This document shows positions 20,482-34,000 of a stretch of 64,000 nucleotides of DNA, one piece after another. Both the position numbers and the translations under genes were made by a program. This DNA is from Phytoseiulus persimilis (Eukaryota > Arthropoda > Arachnida > Mesostigmata > Phytoseiidae). The notes below the pieces were generated by a model. The model was not told the DNA's origin and made no database searches. It saw nothing but the letters and a program-made list of their open reading frames with translations. The first letter of the stretch is position 1; each line of letters opens with the position of its first letter. Location of the stretch: assembly GCA_037576195.1 (NCBI GenBank), contig CM075102.1:25602745-25666744 (forward strand). The letters run 5' to 3'.

Positions 20482-23400
20482 GACGCAGGCTTCCCTCCGC
20501 AGGACGTTGCTCAAACGAACAAGGAGTTCAGAACAACACAAACGAAGTGAGTCTTAAACAGCGCGGTTTTCGCTTCGATTTCGGTGAGCCCGGTAAGCCG
20601 CTTTGTTGCGGTGCTCAAGTCGAAAACATTACGCTCGCAGCGCCACGGCGGTATATGGAGGAACTAAAGACGCGAGCGGCTCCACGCTAGAGTTCATGAG
20701 CTGATAACTCCGTTCACGCACTTCTCGCGGTGACTTGTGGGCCTGAGACGACGTTGGGAGTTGTGGAGATAGCGGTTGCATCTGATTCAGGGACGTTAGG
20801 GCCTTTATCTTGAGAGAGAATAGCAGCCTCATGCCATACGACACTTGGCATACCCTTCGAACTCCTCAAGATCAGGAAGATTTAACGGCTCCCGGGTGCT
20901 CCCACAGGGCTGTTGCTATAATGCTTCCGATACAATCCGCAAACTCGAAAGGAACTTCCAAGCCGTCTGAGGGTCGAATCGTCCTCAGCGCAGGTACGCC
21001 ATCGACATATTGAAGCCCTTGATCGGTTCGCGCCTACGACGCGGAGCAATGTAGAACTGCCGGGATATCAGTTCACTACAATAGCCTCATGGATGGGGAA
21101 CTGATGAATGTTCTCGAGTCTGCACATGTTCTTGAGAGCCGTTGCAGCTGCGGAGCATCATGAAAATTGATTCTTGCTTCTATGCTTCGCCTGTTTTCAA
21201 CGACGTTTTCTCGCGCTCCGTCGGAGCTTGCGGCCGATGTAAGGTCATGGGAAAGTATACACATGTCATTATGAATTCATGAATATCGATCTGGAGGTCA
21301 GTCGACCGTAATGTAAGCCATCGGGATCCTCCAATTTCTCCCACGACTGCCGAGGCGGTCGAACGGTCAGCGGGGGTCTCTGCCGCTCTCATCCCTGGGC
21401 AACTGAGGGATTTTGCTAATTGAAGCTGAAGCAATGATTTCAACCGCGATCGTGTGGTCAGATTCTGTTGCTGTTGTCGTTTAAGAGCCCGCACAGAGCT
21501 TTTGGGGTGCTTAGGCCTCGGTTCCAGCATCCCAGATAACCAGGTCGTGCGATATCCCTGTAGATTGTTCTCCATCTGTGCTCAAACATCAAGAGTAGAC
21601 GGGGACTCAGGTCATCCTCTGGACAGCGACCTCCATCAGTTGGGTGTTGGCTCCAGGCGCAACGGACTTATAGGTACTACTAAGGTCGACTCTCTGGACC
21701 GCGATGTAGCCTTAAGTGATGAGGAGTCAGCGGATGCGATCTGTGGTATCGATGACAGAGCTCTCTTGACGCGTACACGAGGTCGGGATACCTGCAACGG
21801 AACCCTCCATCGCGAAAAAATAATATTATTATTATATTTTCCCAAAGAGTTCCGAATTTCCCAAAGCAAACCCAAGTGAGGTTCGGCGGCACTCTCACAA
21901 CGTGGAACTCTGCATATCGAAGAGCCACCGGTTTCATGTGTCAACGCGCGACATCGCAAGAGGCAGTCGTAGCGAACTCTAAACTCGTCAAACCTTACAA
22001 TTCTGATGACTTTTGAAGTCTGGAACTCGCTGGAACTTCAATATTGAGGTCTCGGTACACTCTCTCGTCCGCAGCTTCTCACCCCACCGAATAGCTTACG
22101 GTGAGAGAAGAAGATCGTTCGGCCAGAAGTCTGTGGAAGAAGGTAACACCAGGAGATGAGTGTGCTAAAGTTGGTTCTGGACATACTGATCCGCGGAATC
22201 GCATCCAGAGCCGCCGAAATAGAAGAATGAAGAATGTTCCGAATACGGAAAAGAGGACTGAGTGAAAGTTTCAGTTCCCTACTGCTTACCTATTTGGTTT
22301 GAATGCTTCAATACGGAGAAGCTCTGAATGCTCATGTATCGTGATCGGTGTGAGCTTAAGCTTCGGACATTCTTCTGAGATGCTCTCCGCATTATACATG
22401 TTTTGTGCCAACCCATTTAGAACTCATGCATCTCAAGGTCCGGGTCCTGAATTGCGCCAAAGAGGAGTCCCTAACAAGATCTTTCAGTCCTGCAATTTTG
22501 CTCGAGGCCGAAAGTGTGCTTCGTATTTCATCATCACTCACACTAAATGAGAACGAAACAGGAGCCGTCCTCAGTCCTCCGTGGCCGTGGCCGTCCTCAG
22601 TCCTCCCGATGAGCATTGACTGGGCCTCGAATGGCTTATATCAACGCTTTCGTGGAGATTTTCCGAGGAACACTAGTTCGACGCTCTGGCTCCAACTGTT
22701 CTCGAGATACGGCCATCTCAAGTTTCTCGGTTTTTATCAATCAAAGCGAGCCAGGGGGGGGGGGGCGAAAGAGGCTAACACTTCCGCTGAGTCTCTCTCC
22801 CAGGAATTGGAACATTTTTATGAAGTTCCGTGGGATTTGGCGAGGGGCATTCCTTCGCCAGATCCTCTGAGAGAAGAAAGCGGGAGACTCGAAAGCCGCT
22901 AGGATTGTAGTACCGCGATTCTTTGTCCGAAACTGCGAGACGTGACAAGGTATCTTCTCGCCGAGTATTCTGGTCGAACGACCGGAAGGATGCTGAAAAG
23001 CTCCTACATCCCTTCTGATAATATATCCCGGTTCGAATTCTCAACTTGAAACCCGCAATGACCTCAATAGCGTCCAAGTTTTAAGACGCATGACTTATTC
23101 CATGGTTTGCTCGGTAGATCGAATCAGGAAAACGACACCTGGGTGCTTCAACTGGTCTCTCTGACCTGGAAACGCGATTCGAACGAAGAGGAGGAAGTTG
23201 AAAAAAGCAGTCGCTGTTTGCTTCTACGCATGATCGTACGTAATTACAGGCTTCTGGTGAACGAAGTTGCCATCTGATGATCATCTCAGGACGGCTCGGA
23301 CTTGATGGACGAGTTCTACCCGTTAGCCTTCAGTAATTACGCCGAACACTAACAGATGACGCCCTCCGTGCATTCGACCAGCAGTGATCATTCCTCCCGT

Positions 23401-25076
23401 AAGGGTTCATTGAACACACTCACAACGAAATCCTAGATACAGCGAAAACGGCTTCATGTAATATCAAGCTCCGTGAAGTAGCTTCTCCTGACTGGTGGGA
23501 ATATCCTTCCTGAGCGCATTCTCCTTGTTCGAAAACTCTTCAAGTTCAGGACAAGACCGTCATTTGTCTCGAGCTATTCGAGCGTCGTTATGATGACCTG
23601 TTTCACGGATTTTTCCTGTTTATCACACCTCTGTCTCGGCAAGTCTCTTCGGCACATTAGAAGGCTGCTTCTCGAAGAAACAGCTCAATGACGAGGGTCT
23701 CGAAGAATTGGATCATGTAGCAGAAGAAAAACACGGCGAACGATCACAAATTTTCACCACTCCTCCGAACAGTTTACCTATTCAGGGAGTCTAATTCAGT
23801 AGCCCCCAGTCCATGGCGTCTGGGATTCAAGCAAAATGTTTTTAAACACAGAGAGGAAAGCAGAATACAGGGCCCGGCGTTTTCGAGAGAACTCCCCGCG
23901 ATCCGTCCAGAAAGACGGACGCGATTAATTCCGAACAAAGTCTGGTTATGGCTAAACTCTGTCCGCGTGGGGGATCCCGCACGCACAGGATCCCGGTGAG
24001 GCCTTCGGGTACTTGTCGGAGACCTCTTCGATTTTGCTCGTCGTATCGATTCGTTCCGGGAGTACCTGGCGGCGACTCCCAGGTTGAGCATGGACCTGCA
24101 GAAGCGTGTCACATGGATGTGGTTGTTGCCTCGCAACCGTCGAGAGCTGACTGTGTGGGTACAGCCCCAAGTGTCGACCGATGTTTCGGGCCACTCGCAA
24201 GGCAACTGCCTTCAATAGTCGTTAGCCGTTCAGACCTGTAACCACGACGTATACTCTCCCCCGTAGCCGGAGCAAAACAGACGAGGACTTCAACTGACTC
24301 CACGATGTGCTTTGCGAATAAATCGGGGCTCATTTTCCTCGAAGCTGCGCTGCCAGTTCGTTGCCCGTGGATCGACGGCAAGGGAGGCGGAGATCCGTGA
24401 AAGCACGAAATGAAATCGGGGGAGGGGGGAATGATCCGGTGAAACTGGGGGAGATACGAGTAACATTCCCGCATACTGGAGGCCCCCCTGTCCCTGTCTG
24501 TTTTTTCTTAACCCGCTGCCAGTCGACTCCTCGGAATGTCTGAGATTACCGGCCGTGATTGTCCGTGATCCGTCGACAAGTACCCGGACTCTTCTGAAGC
24601 AAGAGCGTTGTGGGTGTCGCGACCAGCTTCAGGTTGATATTCTCAGCGTCGTTCTAGCTTGCCGTCGGGGATCCCGTCGGACTGATCCGCGGATCTCTCT
24701 CAGACGGTCTCAGCCAATAGTGCCGCTAGCCGTCGTGTCCACAGCGAGACTGCTGCTCAGAGAGTTCTCCACTACTACAGTGGCAGTGGCGACAGCAGCC
24801 GCAGCAGCACCACTGGCTGCAGTTCCTCTGGTCTCTCGTCGAACCGGAGTGTGTCATCGCGGGAGAGTATTCTCACCCTTCTCGAAGGAAGCCGCTGCAA
24901 GCAACTGAGAACTCTGCAGGCCCGGGGCTGGGCTCATTTAGAGCTCGCTGGAATGGAGAATTTTATAATTTGAAACTCGTGACAATTCCAGTGACGTGTG
25001 TCGACACTGCCTTTGGAGCGACTGGTTCCGTCGATCGCTGATCGAGGTGGAGTGGGAGTGAGTGAGGTGTTCCGAA
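20482..25076. other. Intergenic region, no supportable gene
   Basis: This contains the divergent 5-prime ends of MED30 (-) and the Ig receptor (+). A 131-codon minus frame (21575-21180) with a QQQQ run and a 165-codon plus frame (22405-22902, crossing a 12-base G run at 22754-22765) are the longest, and neither shows a recognisable domain. A plus frame near 24700-24850 is rich in Ala/Val from CAGCAGC-type sequence. I do not call genes here. Confidence 0.4.
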
Positions 25077-28000
25077 ATGGGATTACTGATGTGGCTGCTG
25101 CCTGCCGCGATACTGGCGCTGGTCGCCATTCAAGGTGGGTTGGGTCGACTGCTGTGGCTAGTCCGGTGAAAACGTTCGATTTCTCAAGGATCCATCGTTT
25201 GGCGTGTTGTCTCAAAGACAGTGGCAACGAATGCTTTGTCGCCCATCAATAACATTCCGACCGAGGATTCGGCATAACTACGAACCCAGCGCACTCACCC
25301 TGCTGTGCTGTGAGCAGCGATGGACGGTGGTCGTGTTTACTCTAAACGTGGTCTAGCTGCCCGATGATCATGTCGACGACAGGACCTTGACAAACGCGTG
25401 TCAATGAGTGGCGATAGTCCCGAATCATGTTCCCAGTGAATCAGCTACTCAAGTTAGCGAGCTCAGTGAGCGATATGGTTGAAGTCGTATTAGAAGGCGG
25501 AAGCTGCACATCGCTCATTCGCTCCTGTTGCCCGATACGCTCAACTCATGTTCGCGGCAGCTGACGTGGAAATCACTTGTCGCAAGGAAGTCGCAAACAA
25601 TCCCGCTGAGAAGCGAGTCCGCCGTTAAACTAATTCTTCCCGTTGACAACACTCATTCGGAAGGTCAGGCTGCATGTACATATGTACGACACTGTGCCAC
25701 CCGGGAACGGAAAGCACGCGCGCCGCCGGCCCGGCGTTTTCGATCGACCGGCGCTCGCTGACGCAACGAGAGCGGATTCAAGTCACTCCTAGCGTTCGGG
25801 TTTCCAGTGGGTGGATTGAACTCAATGGTGATTCGCGGCGGTCGATCCCGCTGGAATCATCGAATGCCCGAGGTTGATTCCGAAGAGTGATGCTGACTGC
25901 AAACGGAAGCGGAGGCAAAAGCTTGCCCGAAGAACCCGCATAGATTTTCACGCGACGCGTTGTTGCCTGGTGTGCTCGTGGTGCTTCGTCAGATTCCAGA
26001 TGCCCACGAAAACATTCCGATGCCGAATGATCTTGGAGAAAAAAAAGGGAAAACCGTAAAGAAGCACAGCTTGAGCCTCGAAATAATAGAGTCTTTCCTG
26101 TCCACCATGGAGAATTATTGTCTCGAAAAGTAATATAAGTCAACTCAACTCCACATATTCCCAGAGATTGAGCGAAGGGCAACGGAGTTATTCGATTTTA
26201 TCGTATGACTGAACTTGGTATCGTTTTGCAGGTGCGGCTTCTGACGATGATGTTCAGATCATCGGATTGGATGGAGACTCGACCCGGTTACCGTGTCAGG
26301 TGGACACGACGAAGTGCGGCGAGGTTTTCCTCATTACATGGAGCAAATACGTGAATGATATGTGGAAACGAGTGTTCATATACAACGGCAACAAGCAGAA
26401 TGCACAGCTGGACCTCGCGGACGGCGCTGTAACGAGAGCCGACTTCTACATCAAAAACACGACAGCGATCCTCCAAATAGCACCGCTCAAGTTGACAGAC
26501 GAAGCTCGATACAAATGTGACGTCACCTATAAGAAAGGAGGCTGTCCGTCTCTTTCATACACGAACCTTATTGTACGAGGTTCGTAGATTCCTCTGAATA
26601 CGCTCAGCTGGCTCCATATGCGGCTCACTTTACGGCCTACCGTAAAGGCAGCCTAAACCAAGGCTGCATTGTGACGGAGTAACGTGCGGCCTATGAATCT
26701 CGAGTGTTTCACCTCTCTTGCCCTTGATCGTGAATCCCAGCACCCCATTCCGCGGCGTTCTCTTGTTGAGACTTTTCGGTGACTCAGATCCTGGATCTGG
26801 CTCACTCCTGAACTCTCCAGGGCGTTCCGAACTCGGAAACCCTCGAACGTGTTTCGAACTTGCCCGATTTCCCGAGGTTGACAGCTAGTGGGTATCTTCC
26901 TCGCCGCTTTTTCACGCTCAACTCTCAACTCCCTTGATTTCTTTCGCCTATCTCCGTTTTCTTCCGTTCTCCCTCCGATTCTCTCTGATGAGCTGCAGAC
27001 GCATCCGGTGACATTCTCCAGCCAACGTGTCGACGGAGCATCCATTTGTTCTCTACGACTGAAAAAAAAATAGAAGTGTACTCACTTGGTCGCGGAACAA
27101 ACTGAGTTACACGCAAAAAGGTCGAGAGACCGTTCCGCAGGGCAGGCGGTGAGAGATTCTTGGACAGCTCGAGAGAACTTATGGGGAAACTAAAAAATGA
27201 TGCAAGCAAAAACCCAACAGAAAGCAAACGTCTCTGTTCACGCCCAAACGTCTCTGTTGTATCTTTCAGCGAAGCCGAAAGACCCGGTAATCGAGCTCAG
27301 CGGTGTGGAATACCCTGACGGTGCAGTGATTGGGCCGTTACTGGAAGAGGAGACGTTCAACGTAACATGCACGACTCGCGGCGCGAAACCCCCGGCCCAA
27401 GTGCTCCTCTATCAGAACGAGCAAGAGCTCAAGGCTCAGCTGGTCAGCTCGACGATCGATGGTTACATTACAAGCGTTGTCACGTACTCGAACGTTTTTA
27501 ACCGAGACGATATCCGATCCCGTTTTAAGTGCGAAGTTCGCCACGTCACTTTTCCCGAGCCGAAGAGCATTGAAGTGCAAATCATGCTCCATTGTAAGTC
27601 CCCTCCGCTTGGGCGGAGTTCCTTTGTCGCTTACTTCGCTTAGTAGTCGCTATCTACCGAATTGTTCTCTGTTTGGCGGTGCGGCAGGGCGCCGTGAACA
27701 CCGGCTTATTCGCTCGTTCGGCTAATCAATGAATTCGACGGGATTATCAAGTGAGCTCGAACGGCTCTCTGTCTCTTTTATGAACCCAGCCACGGCAACA
27801 GTAGGCTTTCGAGAGAGTCCGTTGACATTTGAGATCCGCCGTAATCGTCAAGGATGTTCGGTTCCGTTGTTAACAGCAATGGTCACGGTGGTTATCGTTT
27901 GTCGTGCGACGTCGTTTTCCACCGTTCCTCTCAGCCGAACGTTTCCCTCGGCTCAATGTTCAACGAATCCCGCCGCTCAGGGCTTCGTTCTGAGGAGCCG

Positions 28001-31000
28001 CGCGAATCGATTTTTCGCCAATCATCTTTCACACATTCAGGTCCAAGTTCTCTTGGACCTCGGCAACAATCGATAGAGAAACGAATTAGATAGGCTACCC
28101 GGGAAACTCGTTTGTGCCCTTTCCTGACCATGTTCCCCCCTGTTCCAGTGAAACCGCGAGATATCAGCCTGAAGCCTCCGCAGATGAATATTCCTGAAGG
28201 AGGGCGGATGATCTCAACCTGCGTCGTGCAAGGAGCGAACCCGGCGGCGAACGCGATCTGGTACCGCGAAGGCATTGAGTTGGCTTCCCAACCCCACTCG
28301 TCGCACAGTCGAACCGAGGACGACACTTTCGACACGACAAGTGTACTGGATATTCCAGTGAATCGCTATGACCACAACGTCGTGTTCGCCTGTCACGGAA
28401 CCAACGAAGTCATGAAGCAAAAAGGAGCCGTACCCCTCATGGACAACTACACGATGAGCGTTCTGTGTGAGTTGCGAGCCCTCGGATGGTAGTTTTTCCC
28501 CATTCCCTGATATCCGAATAGGATGCCCAGCTTGGAAGGCTCCGGCGAGTCCTATCGCGACTCCCGCGAACAGATAGAAATCCAACGCTGTTCAGATTCG
28601 CGCAACACCATCGAATCATTGTCGAGTGACCCCTCTAGGATCAGTGCTCGAGAGAGTCAGGGAAAAACTCGGTATTCTTCATCGTGGAAGCGTCCGATTA
28701 CTACTTTCCCGGCCAATACCATTAATTCTAATCGGAGAGTGAGCAGAACGGGTCGGGAACGATCTGCTGCTTCTACCTCCACAACGACTGGTATCACACA
28801 TCGTCTGCGTCGAATGACAGATGATCGCTGGCAATGTCGCTGTCTGCTCGGAACACGCTGAAACATTGACTCTCAACGCTCGTATATGGAGCGGTTGACA
28901 GCAGCATCGTCAGAAGTGAGAGCCGACTCGGCACAGCCCGTTTTTTGTTTCCTTGCTTCACTAGAGAGCGATGAAGGAGTTCCCATATGTTCCCGTGGTT
29001 CCTGGCCTCTTCTGCTGTCCTCGATCCTCACCGATACTCTTTGAAACGCGACTTTCCAGCTTCATTACATATGCGATCTGTACCTCGGCCATGGGTTCCG
29101 TATCCTCTCCCTCACCGATTGATCCGGTTCCCTCGCTCCCGACCCCTGTGTGGCTCGATGCACGTCCATCTGCCCTGGTTTCTCCTTTCTGGGCTCCTCG
29201 CTCTTTCTCCTCATAGTTTCGCACATATCTTGCAGTTACACCTTTCGTCTGGGTCGAGCGTGCCAACAGCCACCCTGTGAAGCAGGGTTCTTCCGTCGAC
29301 ATTATCTGCAATTTCACGGCAAACCCCACCAACATATTCGACTACACATTCGCGAAAGATAACGTCACCATACATGCGGCCGACGAGAAGCTCTACGCCC
29401 TCATCCAGGAAGCCGATAACAGTCCGATTCTGCGCATCCTGAACGTGACGAAGGAGGACCATGGAAATTACACTTGTTCGCTGAAAAACGAAATGGGCTG
29501 GGGCAACTCTTCCAACGCCGTATCGCTTGATGTTCTCTGTGAGTCCGGATGAAAACTTCCGTCTTGATTATTTGTTTGCGTCGACCTAAAAAGCCGGTGG
29601 AATTGAGCAACCTGAACAATACCCGACTAGTAGGAAAAATGCGAAAAAAGACTCGATGTTCGCAAGACTGTCGGGTGGCTTTTCAATTCGTGCTCATATC
29701 AATGACGATGAATATGATGATCATCTCGTGGTTGGGCATTCCTCTATTCTGTTGTGCCGGGTCGCTCACTGCTTGAGGAGCAGGCCTGTTCTTGCGCTCG
29801 TCCGCTCGCTCACTCACTCGCTTCCTGTAAGCCTGGTTTCGCCTTGCTCACTTAATAGCCGTGACGCTAATGGTGTCTGAAAGGTTTCCGAGTTAGCTTC
29901 TCTGGCTGAAATGCAGAGATGAGGACTCCTCTTTGACGCAGCCAGCAGCTTTGTGGTCTGGCAGACGGGAGCACAAAGGCAAAAAGCTTCATCGGCTTGG
30001 AGGAGTTGCGCTCCGATAGACAGTAATTCTTTTCCGATGCAGATCCACCGACAGCCAAACTCGAAATGAACCCGACAACTGTCAAAGACGTCGACACAAT
30101 GCCGAAGGATCTTGAGGTGATGCTGCGCTGCGATGTCGAGGACGGCAATCCGACGTGGACCCACCGAACCCGCTGGTACCACAACGGTGTTATGTTCAAC
30201 GAGACGTCGGAATATGAACTCGGCTTGGCGGGCTACCGCGCGCAAGCTGGGAACTTCACTTGCAGCCTCCAAAACGACGCGGATTTCGGGAACCAATCTC
30301 TGCCTGTCTACCTCGACGTTGAATGTAGGTCGGGTCCATGCATTTCGGGACCGCTCTTCAACATTTTAATTTTCTTCTTTCGAAAAATTCTCGCTGAGTG
30401 CTGTTGAGCCCGCAAACCGGATCGCTAGTCCCAAGAGTTTCGAGAGCCTGGACGCAACTTTTCCCAACGACGGCGGAAGAATAATCGAGTTTGCGAATCG
30501 ACCATTAGCGATATTCCTGAGCAGCTTGTTGAAGCCCGGTCCTGCGCGAAATCCGGACGAGTGCGCATTTTGTACGCTTGAAAAACTTCCAGATCCACCT
30601 GGCTCCGCACGAATTCAGGTTGCGGAGATGTATGCGGTCAAAAACAAGTCTGTCACGCTCCTATGTCTCCTGGATGACGTGGGCCATCCGGACGTGCACG
30701 CCTATACTTGGTACGTTAACGACACATTCCTCGACGATACCATAGCGAACAACTATACCGTGGATAACATCTCCATGGAGACTCAGGTAAGATTTCCAAC
30801 CGCTCGATGAACTGGGTGATATTCAATTTTATTTAGTAATATCCTAGAGGGTCTTCAACAGAACTGTGTTCTGGGCTTTGACATGTGGTTCGGCTGGGCG
30901 ACTCCGATAAGGGCTCGTGGCGATCCAGGGGGCACGTGACGGTTGTGACAGCGTTGCACGTACTCCTTTCCAGCGCCAGTACGGATGCGAAGGCAAGAAC

Positions 31001-34000
31001 ACCGTTGGCAGCGGCCCCAGGGGTTATCTGGACCTGATACAGTTCGCCCCTCCGGCCATGGTGGAGCCTCTGCCTCCAGTGTTCGGTGCGCTGTTCAATG
31101 ATAGCAACATCGAGCTACGCTGCCGGGTAGAGTGCAGTCCGGAATGCTCCGTCGGATGGTATCGAACTCATCCGGATAAAGGCAGCTACAGCCTCGTGTT
31201 CGATCCGCTCTACACCATAGAGGTTGGTTCGCGAAGGGGATCCTCATTTTCGACTTCCATAGCGAGATCTCCGGCTTCTCGAGTGAGAATATTCTTTTGA
31301 AATCACAGCGGAGATGAACTCCGATCGTTCAATGACGAGTGGGCGTGTGTCTGCGTAGGCCGAAAGCAGGCTCAGTTTTGGAACAGGAGATCCGTACAGG
31401 ATGGGAAGGAATAAATTAGCATTCATTCCTCTCTCCGTTTTCCTCTGGCGGTATGTGCCGAACGAGAGCGGAGAATCAAGATCTGCGTAGCACGCTTTCT
31501 GTCAACATTTTACAGCCCAAGGACCCGGGCAGTCGAGGGAAAACTCTACTCCACATCTTAGGCCTTCGACTCGAGAATCGGAGCAACGAGATGCAGGGCT
31601 GATATCGTCTCTGAATCGAACCGAGCAGACATGGGGATTCAAATGAAGACGATCGAAATCTATGCGGCCGAAATCGTTTGCACCTAGTGGATAGACGCCT
31701 GTTTGCATGTCAACGACTCGGTACGCTCGCAGGTTCGGTTTCCCATGCATTCGCACAAGCATCAAGCGGACTTGATGCCAACCCAGACGGGGCAGCCAGA
31801 CAGCGTCTCGAGTGCTTCAGATGGGCGGTTGTCAACGCTTCCATGAGCCTTGCCCCTCCTCGGTCGCTCCGTCGACTCGCGAGTTTTTCCGCGACCGGAA
31901 TCTACCTCACCATTACTATTAATCTCAGCTATCCTCTATTCAATTCCAGACTGTGCTGGACCCCGCGAACATCAGCGAGAACTATTTCTCGGGCGTTGTT
32001 TCGACTCTGCGCTTCAACCTCGACCAATTTCCGAACGGCATTTTGGACCTCACGAAGGACGGAACCCAGAACAAGGATTTCGTGGTTCTCTACAGCTGTG
32101 TGAGCAGCAGCAACTTCGTGGGACCGTCAGTCAACTCCACCACGAAGTTCCAGGTTGAATGTAAATACCGTCCTCTAACTGGTGGCTTCTCTAGATCCTG
32201 AGTCTCGTTCAAGCGAGAGATTTGCTGATTTTTGTCCCGGATCAAATTCCACAGATGCCCCGGACAGCCTCCGAGTGAATCCTGAACGGCAGAATGTCCG
32301 GGTTGGCGATCGCCATGAACTGGTCCAGTGCCGCGGGAAAGGCGTCCCCCCTCCGCATTACCAATGGTATTTCAAAGGTCGCCTGATTTCGAACTCATCT
32401 CAACTGCCTCCCGAATACGACCTGAAGAAAGATCATCACGGAAACTACACTTGCGTCGCATCCAACACTCACGGCCGAGCTTCAAAAACAGCTTACATAA
32501 ACATCGTCTGTGAGTAACTTACGTAAAAGCCTGACGTTCCGATGCCTTCGTTTATCGCTCCTAGAACATATATCGGAAAAGACGACTCGGATCCAGCCTA
32601 TCGCAGTGCTCGTCCAGGCAAGCCCAGCCGACAATCCTCGCTACACTGGGTTCCGAAGTAGGTAATCTGGGCACGCTGAACTGGGCTGCGCGACAGTTAA
32701 GAGCTTCCAATCCCCACGGACGGCGCTCCCACGCTCCGATCTATATCCGTCGGATTTATGATACATGTATCCGTTCTGATTCGTCACGCAACCGAGAAGG
32801 TGCCGCCGGAGACGGAGCCCGTGATTTGACTGATTTCGGTGACGAGAATCCTGTCGGGGAAACATCGACGGCTTCGGTCAAGTGGCCCGGCCGACGCATT
32901 GAGAGAGATGATGATGGCGTCGAGCGAGAGCGCGGGCTTAATGGCTATGAGCAACAGTTGGATCCCATTGGGAGCAGAAAGTGAGGCGCTAAAAAGCGTC
33001 TCAAACGGTGCTCATTCCCTCCCGGCTCCAAGTCTAAGATTAGCTCGACTCGGCGAGCTTATCCGGTGGACAAGCTGACACCTGAGCAAAAAACGTACCC
33101 GGTTTTCTTCCTCATTGACTTCCCGCTAAGTCCGGTCAGACTATCAGGGAGGACCAGGGCGGAGTTCAAACACCTGATGGCCTTCAGAGCTCTCAGCGCA
33201 TGGTTTTGCTAGTCAGGAATGTGCGTTATCAAGAACCGGGCCTTCTTCTGCTTCGTAGCCCAAAAGTTATTTCTCGAGCTGAAACCTTGCTTAGAGCTGA
33301 GACAGGAAAGCAACTGGTCATGTTAGACCCTGCGGCTCACAGAGGCAGAAAGTTTCCCATAGGCGGCGTTATTCGTTATTTTCACACATCTCCGGCTTTG
33401 CTCACGGGACGTGTGTGAATATGGGGAGCTCGAGGACTCTCCGTGACGTTCAATCGAACATGCATGTGGGAGACTTCGAAGTGAGATGATTTCGACCGGA
33501 GCCAAACCCCACACTCGACTTCAACCTCACAGCCTGAGCCACCGAGAACACTTCTAGCTGTCGGAGAATCAGGAAAATCGGCACCCTTCCAAAATTCCAA
33601 ACTCGAACTCCATCTCCCACGCATCCGAATCTCTCGCAGTGTTTCTCAAGAGACTCGGGCGGATAGCAGGAGGAGGAAATGATGTTGACGCGAGATGCTG
33701 ATGAGATTCCACAAAGATGTATCATGAAATTGAGGGTCTCTCTCCTGAGCGAATCCATCATGGTCGCAGTCAACTTTTTCTCGTCATATTCCACTCGGAA
33801 CTCGGGGAATATCACCAGAGTTCAAGCTCCCGCCACAGTTACCCTTGAGCGAGGTAAGAGCGCTGGAGGTTTAGAACTGTGCACTGGACATAGAAATCTA
33901 TGAGCGTTCCAACAGCTCAGCTGATCCTACGGCTGTCGACGTCTGTCATTATTCGCGGAAGTCGTCGATTCGAATCTTTGTGAGTATGAGTTGATGTATG

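Noticed and set aside
21180..21575. 131-codon minus frame with a poly-Gln stretch
   Set aside because: No recognised domain and no neighbouring exons in phase; cannot be told from chance.
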